Assembly: GCF_020166495.1 (NCBI RefSeq)
Contig: NZ_JAINZS010000007.1
Coordinates: 1 to 64,000, forward strand
DNA length: 64,000 nt
Direction of reading: 5' to 3'
Origin: Robertkochia aurantiaca
GTDB lineage: Bacteria; Bacteroidota; Bacteroidia; Flavobacteriales; Flavobacteriaceae
Shown here piece after piece: positions 53,379-63,300 of the stretch. The notes below the pieces were generated by a model. The model was not told the origin of the DNA, did no database searches, and saw only the letters and a list, made by a program, of their open reading frames with translations. Position 1 is the first letter of the stretch. Every line of letters begins with the position of its first letter. The position numbers were made by a program, and so were the translations under genes.

Positions 53379-54329
53379 TTATCGCATGGTACATTTACAA
53401 TTGCTGATTCCCTGGAAAAGATCAATCCCCAGTGTGATCACATGGGTACCGGTACTGTAGAGCTGAATTTCATTGAAGATCACCTGGTAGGAATAAGCAA
53501 AATAAAAGCCTCCCTTTTTCAAACCGGCCATAGGCCCGATGTTCCAGGGGTTCAGGAACTGGTCGTTAAGGAAACGGTAGGTCAACCCGAACCAATAGTA
53601 ATCTTCAAAGTCGAAATATCTGAATTTCATGTTCAGGTCAGTACTGGACCGGCCGTCACTCTCAAAAAGCTGAAAGAAAACCGAAGGTTCGATCTCCCAG
53701 TTGGAGTTGATGTTCTTCTTGTACCTGTAACCCGAGTAGATGTAATAATTACGCAACCGGTTGGGTTCAGAGATCGCAAAGACGTTCAGATCCTTATTCA
53801 GGATATTGGCAGCATTCAGACTGGCAAAGAACTTCCCCTGACGATAAAGAATACCCACATCAAAATTGTGATTCGTGGTGGCCCTGTCATCCGTGATCGA
53901 TGGGTCAGCATTCGGATCAAACTGGTTGATATCTACCCGAAACTGGTTCACGTTATATGACAATCCGAAAGACAGAAACTTATCTTCCTGGTTGTTCAGG
54001 GTCAGGTGATGTGCAAACGAAAGTCTGGCGCCGTACTGAGCTGTAAAACCATTACGGTCATTATAGAACAGCACCCCGGTTCCTGATCGCTGCCCCAGCC
54101 TCACATCTCCAACCAGGGTCTGTGTATCGGGGGCATCTTTAATACCCACCCACTGGGTCAGGGCATTTCCTCTCACTTTCACATAATCTCCGATTCCGGC
54201 ATAGGTCGGGGAGATCACGAATTCATTGTCTGCCGTGTATTGGGTAAAGGTCGGCAGAGTCAGCTCCTGGGCGAAGGTAAGGCCCATCCAGGTCATAGCC
54301 GCTGCAAAGATCAGTTTTCTAATCATCAT
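53379..54329 (-). CDS. PorP/SprF-family outer-membrane protein
   Basis: A 316-residue protein with a signal peptide (residues 1-20, ending LTFAQE) and a beta-barrel sequence typical of PorP/SprF: FTQYTADNEFVISPTYAGIG, RGNALTQWVGIKDAPDTQ, GLSYNVNQFRVDINQFDPN and GITRFL-type strands up to TLGIDLFQGISNCKC. PorP/SprF proteins work with type-IX-secreted type-B proteins, helping present them at the surface. It follows the SprB-like gene by 28 bases, like sprF after sprB in Flavobacterium johnsoniae. Confidence 0.92.
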   Translation of the reverse strand: MMIRKLIFAAAMTWMGLTFAQELTLPTFTQYTADNEFVISPTYAGIGDYVKVRGNALTQWVGIKDAPDTQTLVGDVRLGQRSGTGVLFYNDRNGFTAQYGARLSFAHHLTLNNQEDKFLSFGLSYNVNQFRVDINQFDPNADPSITDDRATTNHNFDVGILYRQGKFFASLNAANILNKDLNVFAISEPNRLRNYYIYSGYRYKKNINSNWEIEPSVFFQLFESDGRSSTDLNMKFRYFDFEDYYWFGLTYRFLNDQFLNPWNIGPMAGLKKGGFYFAYSYQVIFNEIQLYSTGTHVITLGIDLFQGISNCKCTMR

Positions 54330-54357
54330 TCTCGTTTCAGTAGGTTAATTCATTTCA

Positions 54358-57300
54358 TTAGCGATAGAGGGTAAAGTGCCCCACAAACTCTCTATCATCA
54401 TTTTCCCCATTCAGTTTTATCACATACCAGTAATCTCCTGTTGGTAATGGCGTGCCTTTGTATTTTCCATCCCATTCCTGCCCGATGGTCATCTTACCGA
54501 CTACTCGTCCGTAACGGTCATAGACCTTAGTCAGGATTCGCGGATAGTTCTGGGTATTATCAGGTCCCCAGGTGTCGTTATTTCCATCACCATCAGGTGT
54601 AAAGAAGTTCGGTATATCGACATCGATAAACTCCTTTTCTACCGTGATGGTCATCTCACATCCGTTGGCGTCAATTACGGTTACCTCGATCACCTTGATC
54701 TCACGACCTTCCTCATCTACATAACCGGGATCATTCGCTCCTATATAATAGGTCGGGTCAGATCCGTTGTTGCGGTCATTAAAGTAGAAGGTATAAGGGG
54801 CCTGCCCTTCTGTGGCTTCCACCTCGATCAGGTTCATCTCATTCGGATTGGTCATGTCAGTTAGAACCACCGGATCGATCTGGTCGATATCAAAGCTGTT
54901 TTCGAAAGTATGACTACAGCCTTCGTAGAAAACGGTCAGCGTCTGAGCAGCACCGGCTGGCAGGTTGCGAAGTATTCCCACGCCGTCAACTACCTCGTCG
55001 AACAATATCGCATCGTTGATGTCATTGGAATTTATCGCCACCATCAGCTCATTCGGATCAAGCTCCGCATTATTGAAGATCACTTCAACCCAGTTTGAAG
55101 GCATGTTTGCCTCACAGGCGTAATTCGGAGTAGCCTCTCCTGAGAGATCAGGTCCCATCGGGATCATAAACGGCATTTCAACCGTACATCCGTTCGCATC
55201 GGTTACGAAGACTGTATACTCCACATCACCGCTCAATCCGTCGAACATCACCATATCAGCATCGGTGATATTGCTGCGGGCCATCACCTCATCACCTGAA
55301 GTGGTTTCATTCAGAGTCACGCTGTAAGGAGCAGTTCCTCCTGCAGCATTCACTTCGATATATCCGTCGTTCGAGCCAAAGCAAACCAGTGATGATTTAG
55401 AGATCTCAGAAACGATCACCTCATTCGGCTGTTCGATAGTGATCTCTTCCGTAGTGAAATCACAACTCCATGCATCGTAAATGGTGATGGTATAGGTTCC
55501 CTCCGGAAGATCGGTAAAGACCGGTTCTCTCTGCTCAATCGAAGTAGTCCCTCGGGTAATATCATTCAGTATGAAATAATAACTGTCTGCACCGGCCCCA
55601 CCTGTTATGTTGGTGGCAGTAACCGAACCATTACTCTCCCCGTTACAGGTCACATCTGTTTTGATGATCTCTGCGGAAATGAACTCAGGGGTGATCAGCT
55701 CCACATCTGCGGTTACTTCACATCCGCCGGCGTCGGTTACTGTAGCGGTATACTGTCCACCGGAAAGACCGATGAACACATAGCCGTTCACATCACTCAC
55801 CGTCTGAACATCACCCGTGGTGTTATTCAGCAATTCTATGGTATAAGGTGCATAACCTCCCTGAGGATTCACATAGATCTCACCCAGGTCATTGGTACAC
55901 GTAACATTCGCTATCTCTTCAGCCGTGGTGCTCAAAGGCTCCAGCGACTGCTGAATTGAGAACTCACTGGAAGGAACGGTACAATTCAGTCCGTTGGCAG
56001 TAAGAGTAGCCTCTATGCGGAAGGTTCCCGCAGGAATTCCATCTACAACTATAGTGTTGGTTGCGCTGTTTCCACTCAAAGTGAAAGCAGGATCGGTTAC
56101 ACCGGTAATGGTATAAGTAAAGCTGCCTGACTGGTCTCCGTCACCTAAATAAAGGTCTTGCATCACCAGCTCCACACTACCTGAAGCAGTGCCGAAGCAG
56201 GAAACTCTCGATGATTCCTCTGCAGTGAGTACGAAGTTATTCGGATCGTTCACCGTATGGCCTATACTCACCTCACAACCGGTATCAGTATTGATAATGT
56301 TGACAAAGTAAGCCCCCTGGGCCAATCCTGCAAAACTCCATGAAGCATCAGTGGTTACAGGTGAATTATCAACCGCTGTACCATCGGCGCGGGTCAGGAA
56401 GTACTGCAGGTTGGCAGTTCCTCCGATCACATCTACGCTTACGGTCACATCTTCCCCACTTACACAGGTCACAGCATTATCAACTGTTAATTGCGGATTC
56501 TCTATTCCGATGAACGGAGGTATCACGGCATCAATAGTTCCCATACATCCGTTCTCATCGTAAACATTCACCGTTACGGTTCCTCCCGCAAGGTCACGGA
56601 AGTTCAGTACAGGATTACTGCTGTTCTGGATCACTGATCCATTATATACAAACTCATATCGCACATAGGTGCCACTTCCGCCATTAACATCGGAAGGATC
56701 AACGATCACCTGTGCATAATTGGTCACATTGCTTCCGGCGTCACAGGCAAACGGAATTACTTCCACATCAGTGATCGTTACAGCCTCAGGAGCATAAATC
56801 AACTGATCAACTGTAGCCTCACACTGGTTAGCTGCTGTGGCAGTGATGGTATAAGTTGTTCCGGCAAGACTTCCGGCAAGACCTTCAAAGGTAGCCGTAT
56901 ATCCGTTGCTGCTTGTCGCAGGAATAGTCGTTGCTACTCCGTCAACCGCTGTAATTTCGAACGTGAAGGGACCAATGCCATTATCTACCGCATCAACCAC
57001 TATTTGTCCGTCAGCAAAACCTTCACAGGTCTGATCCTGTGCATAGATCACAGCGATCTGTGGCTCGAGTCTTTCCGGTACTGTTACGGTTTTTACTACC
57101 GGGCAGTCCCCATCAAGATCCCAAACGGTAATGGTATAATCTCCGGCTTCAGCGGCTCCATCCCAGGTCATTCCTGAAGCAGGAAGTGCCGTTCTCGTCA
57201 GGTCTGCTGCATTCGGACCATCGATCTCGATCTCATAAGATCCTGAACCGGTGATCTGGTCTATGGTGATCACCGCATTGCCGGCTGTACCGGCCTCACA

Positions 57301-60300
57301 ATCAAGTAAGGTGGTTATCTGCGGACGGTAGTTCAACGGTGTTACATCAATTACATTCGTAGCATTGTAACCGCAACCATTGGCATCGGTAATCTGAATA
57401 TCATAGGTGCCGGCGGTTAATCCGGTGATAACATATTCGTCATTTGCATCAAAAGTGATATTTCTTACAGCTCCGTTCACTGTTAAGGTATAAGGGGCAA
57501 TTCCGGCCTGAGTCAGGGTCACAGTAACCTCACCTCCATTGCTTGTACAATTATTGGTCAGGTCCAGCGCGATCTCAGGTGTAGGATCGGTACCGATAAC
57601 AGCCGTTCCGGTTGCAAAACAACCAAGTGCTGAAGTTACGGTCACATCGTAGGTGCCTGCATCGAGTCCGGTGAATACACCATCGGTGTTCGACTGAAGT
57701 ACACTTCCTCCCTGCGAAATTTCATAGGTATATGGCGGATCGGTCTCTGTAGCTCCGTCAAGGGTCACTATTATGGTTCCGTCAGCACCGGCACAGGTTA
57801 CATTGGTTGTAGCGATGTTGTCAATAGCCGGAATAACAGGAGCAGTCAGTTCGATGTCTAACACCTCCACGCAACCCGTGATATTATCGGTTACGGTGAA
57901 CTGGTAAACACCATCTAAATCCAGTCCGGTGAAGGTTGCAACTGCACCATTATTTACGGTAGATCCATCAGGATACTCGGCATCAAAGCTAAAGTCTCCT
58001 GAACCTCCGATAGCTGATAGGGTGATCACCCCGCCTGTATTAGCATTACTGGCGTCACAGGACAGATCGGTGTCTATGTTTCCTGAAACGGTGAATTCTT
58101 CGAACAGTTCGATGTTGTCTGAAACAACAACCTCACAAGACCAGGCATCAGAGATACGCACTTCATACTCTCCCGCTCCGAGTCCGCCGAATAAAGCGGT
58201 CATTCCATACTGAGGCGCTCCAAAATCGACTCCGTCTTTGATAAGCTGGAAGATATAATCGCTTCCGGCTCCACCTGAAACATTATCAACCGTCACCTCT
58301 CCGCTCAATCCATCGCAATTCGGATTGGTAGCAGTGATGTCTGCCGTGATCGGTGTAGGATCAACCAAGGTAATATCGGGTACCTCAAAGGCACATCCGT
58401 TCTGATCGATCACCCAGATATCGTAGGTGCCCGCATCAAGATTATCGAATCTTGGCGTTGATGCATAATTAGATGCATCTGCAGGATCCGGATTCGGTGT
58501 CTGGCTTACATAATAGCCATAGCCTCCCCAACCACCCTGGGCCAGTACTTCGATAACCCCGTCATTACCTATACAGGTAGGATCGGTTCCCACAGCTGTG
58601 GCTGTAAGGGTTTCGCTCGGACCTTGTATAGAGAAGGTGGTGCTTACCGGACAGAAAGGCGAGCCTGTAAGAGTGATATCAAGCGTATAATCTCCCTCAG
58701 GAAGATCGTTGAAATCTATACTCACTCCTGTACTGGTAGCGTTAACAGTAGCAAATGAAGGATTGGTTGAGGTTAGGGTGTAATCAAAAGCACCCGCATC
58801 ATCTCCATTGGAAAGATCTGTATCAATCACCGTAGCAGTTACCGATCCGGTTGCAGATCCGAAACAGCTCACCTCGGTATTGGTTACGATCTCCAGTTCA
58901 AAAGTATTCGGAGCCACCAGTTCTATAGTCTCTGTAAGGAAACACCCGGTATCATCATTGGTCACGCGAACTTCGTATAGTCCCGGATCCAGATTGTCAA
59001 AAGTATGGGTGGCGGCGTTAAGCGTTGCATTATCAGTATATGATCCGTCCAGCTGAGTCAGCTCATAGGTGATTGACTCTCCGTTATATCCAAGGCCAAG
59101 CACAGCATTCACTTCAATACTACCGTCCAAACCGTTACAGGTTGGCTGAACAGCTGTCAATCCAACGCCGTCAAGGCTGTTGAAAGGTTCGATAACAATG
59201 CTTTCTGTATCCTGGCAACCATTCTCATCATAAACAGTCAGGCTCACCGTTCCTCCCAGCAGGTTGTTAACGGTATACGTTTCATTGGTGCTGCTTTGTG
59301 TAAGATCATCAGAGGTGTTGCCCGGTGTACCATTGTCGTAGGTGAACACATAGGTATATGCCCCGGTTCCGCCGGTTACATTGGTGGCTGTAACAGTAGC
59401 CACCCCGGTGGTATTTCCGGAAGTACAGCTAAAGTCATTCAGCACAAGAGGATCCAGAACCACTTCAGCCGGCTGAGTGATAGTGGCATCAATCGTGGTT
59501 TCACAGAAATTCGATCCTGATCGAACTTCAATGGTATAGGTCAGTCCGGTCTCCAGTCCGCTGAGTCCATCAAATACAGCTGTATAACCATCCGAATCAG
59601 ACGGGATAATACTTAATGAATTCGTAGTCGTACCATCTGTGGAAGAGATGATCTCAAAAGTAAATGGTCCGATGCCATCATCAGCGGCCGAGACGGTAAT
59701 ACTGCCGTCACTTCCACCGAAACAGCTCACGTTGGTAATATTGTCAATGGTAGGATTCGGCAATACCCTGTCAGGAGCCTCAACTACCACGCTTACCGGA
59801 CAGTTTCCTGAAGGATAGGCATCGGTCACAATAATTTCATAGGTACCGGGCAGTGATGCATCAACACTGTATGTGATGGTTGCAGAGCTAACCGGAACAT
59901 TGTTAAACGAAGGATCGGGTGTTCCGTTAGGCAGAATAACCGTATACGTAAGGTTGTTAAAGTTGTTTATCGAACTTCCTCCGGTAATATCAACCGTGAT
60001 CTCTCCGTTAGCTAATGCCGCATTCGGATTACAATCGATAGGTTTCACCAGTTCGGCATCCAGCTGCAGAGGCGGGAATACCTCCACTGTTTCCATATCG
60101 GTACATCCGTTACTGTCTTTCATATAGACATCATAGATACCGGGAGCTACGTTGGTGAATACATTACTTCTCTGGTAAGTCGCTCCACCATCTATGGAAT
60201 AATAGTAAGGCGCCAGTCCTTCAGTAGTGTCAGGATTAACCGTTATAGAAGGTTGTACCGAGCAATTGTCAACCACTACTGCGTCGATAACAGGAGGCTG

Positions 60301-63300
60301 TGCGATATTCATGGTTACATTACCAAGGTTTTCAGCACAACCGAACTGATCTTCAACACTCACATTAATATTGATCGAACTTACTGTAGGATCAGAAATA
60401 TTGCTCAGAGGCACTTCAATGACTAAATCATTTGATGTTATAGGATTAACAAAATCAGTACTTGTTAAGGTAATGGTATAGTCTCCTCCACCTCCGATAA
60501 GGTTTTGTATCTCGATTAGTCCGTTTTGTTCACAGGTGATATCCTGTAACACATCAGGCGTACCTGTGATAGGATCGAGTTCTTCGATCAACACATTCTC
60601 TGCACCATATACACATCCGTTGTCGCCTGTAAGAATCACATAATATTCTCCGGGCGCCAGAGGCGTGGTCGTAGAAAAAGTATCAGGGGAACTGAATGGG
60701 TTAACACTACCCGATTCAATCGGGTTATCGTTGATGTCGAAAAGGTCCCAGGTAAAGCTGCTTCCCAGATCTCCATCTGTATCATTCACAGCAAAATCAA
60801 TCACCCCGTTATTGGAACCGGCACATGAAGGCGTGGCAGTTCCCGAAACGATTGGAATATCGATCAGGTCATTTACATTTACCGTACTCTGACGAATACA
60901 ACCCTTGGTGTCACGTACGTAAAATACATAGGTTCTTCCTGGGATCAAGTTCGTAAAGGTATATTCGTGTGGTCCTGTAAGAGGAGTCACCGGACTTGTC
61001 CAGGTAGCGGTTAAGGGATCAAAATCAGCCGGATCGCTGGTATACGTATATTCGTAGCCCGGATCTCCCTGGGTTCCCTCAACGGTAACATCCATCTGGG
61101 TACAACTAACCAGAACCGCGCTTACATTAATATTCAGATCGTCTAAAGGATATGGAATAATAAACCTTCCGTATTCCCAGTAACAAACAGCACCGGTTAC
61201 ATTATGTGTAACACGTACGGCAGGATATACCACATCACCCGCGCTGTATGTATCAAAAACCGGACTGGTCTGCCAAACGCCGGTTCCGTCATCATATTCG
61301 ATAGTATAATCTCCTCCTGTGAAGAAAGGTGGAATATTGATAACCTCAAAACCGAATCCGGTTCCAAGACTCAGATCATCACAACTTCCAATTATAGGAT
61401 CAACAACCGCTGTGAGTTCTTCAGGGTTGATAAGTGTCCTGCTGTCAGTAACCATACAGCCTTCGCTGTCGGTTACTGTGATGGTATAGGTTCCTGCAGC
61501 CAGGTTGTAAAACACCCTGTTCTGTGACACTTCATTGGCATAGGTGGTGGTAGTGGTCCCGTCGTTGAATTCGATGGTGTACGGACCTTCACCCCCTGTG
61601 ATATCCAGCTCGATCGAGCCGGTATCATTATAACAGGCCGGCTGATTGTCGGTCAGATTGATGGCTATCGGTGCATACTGATCGATGGTCACCGTGGTGG
61701 TGTATTCACAATACACAGAATTACCATCATTGTCTCGAACATATACATCATAGTCTCCTGCATTGCCGGGAGTAACGGTCAATGAAGAAGCCGTTGTAAA
61801 ATCACCGGCGCTCACAGCTGTTCCTGCCGGAACGATGGCGAAGACATAATTTCCGTCTCCTCCTGTAGCGGCGACAGAGATATTTCCATCATTACAGCTG
61901 ATATCGTCTACAGTGGTGGTTGCCAGTAAAACGTCTTCAATGATAACTGACTGAGTTACGATACAACCGTAAGCGTCTCTCACGTCGATGGTATAGCTCC
62001 CTGGCAATAAGCCTGAAAAGACATGGCTGGTAGGTGAGGTGTTCATGTTCACATATGGTCCACCATTCAGGCGCACCTGAACATTCCCATTACCAACAGC
62101 TCCCGTTCCGTTTGGATCAAGATTCACGGTTATGGTTCCATTATTATCTCCCGCATAACAGTCAGCGGCTATGGCTTCCATCTCCAGCGGGTTCGGCTCA
62201 TTTACTGAGATATTGGTATTGGTCTCACAACCATTACTGTCACGAACTACAATTATATAATCTCCGGGAGCAACATCCGTAAAGGTGTTGTTACTGCTGA
62301 AAGCATAGCTTCCGACAACTACTCCGGAGGCATCTTGAAGCTCGTACTGGTAACCCGGTGTTCCGCCTGATCCGGTTGCTTGTATTGTGGCAAGCTGACC
62401 ATTGTTACAGGTCGCTTCAGTTGTCACATCTGCAACCACTGCAACAGCAGTCGGCTGATCAATGGTGAACGGAATAGAAATAACACATGAAGGATCAGCG
62501 CTATCGGTAATGTTCAGGGTATAATCTCCTGCAATTAAATTGTTCTCAGTGGCCGAAGCAGTCAGACCGCTGCCGGTAGTAACGGATGCTGAACCACTGT
62601 CAAGTATTTCATAGTTATAGGAAGTGATATAATTAGCCGCATCGAATGTCACGGTACCATCAGAACCTCCGAAACAAAGTACATCGGTGGTATTGGTGAT
62701 CACCCCTGTGAGTTCTTCACCTGCCTGTATGGTCACTGGTAAGGTGGTTGTACAACCACTTCCATAGTCAACCGTCACCACATAGCTACCCGGCAAAATA
62801 TTTGAAAAGACCGGTGAAGCCTGGAACGTTCCCCCGTCAAATGAATAGGTAAACGAAGGGTCAGAAGGGGTTGCTGTAACAGTCACTTCACCTGTTCCGT
62901 CACAATTATAGGTGACAGCGTAGCTTAATGCCGGCTCGTCAGGAAGTGGAGCAATGATGATCGTATCTTCCACGAAACAAGATGTTGCATTCGCATCGCG
63001 AACTCTTACGGTATGGGTACCATCCTGAACACCTGTAAAAACATTCGATGTTTGCCATGCGCCGCCATTGAGACTGTACTCAAGGGTTCCGCTTCCGCCG
63101 GAAGCAGTTACCGTGATCTCAGCATCTGCGGTACAGGTATAATCGGTATTTGATAAGGCTACAATAATCTCATCAGGTTCCCCGACAGTCACCTGCAGCG
63201 GGAAAGTACATCCGTTCACATCACGAACCATCGCATCATAGGTGCCTGCGGTCAGGTTGTAAAAATCAGGTGAATTCTGGTAGGTAGTCCCATTATCAAG

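Noticed and set aside
53292-53960. 222-codon plus-strand open frame
   Set aside because: Lies antisense to the clear PorP/SprF coding sequence and has no family resemblance.
54910-62282. Several plus-strand open frames inside the giant adhesin gene
   Set aside because: All are antisense to a continuous repetitive coding frame and follow its module period.
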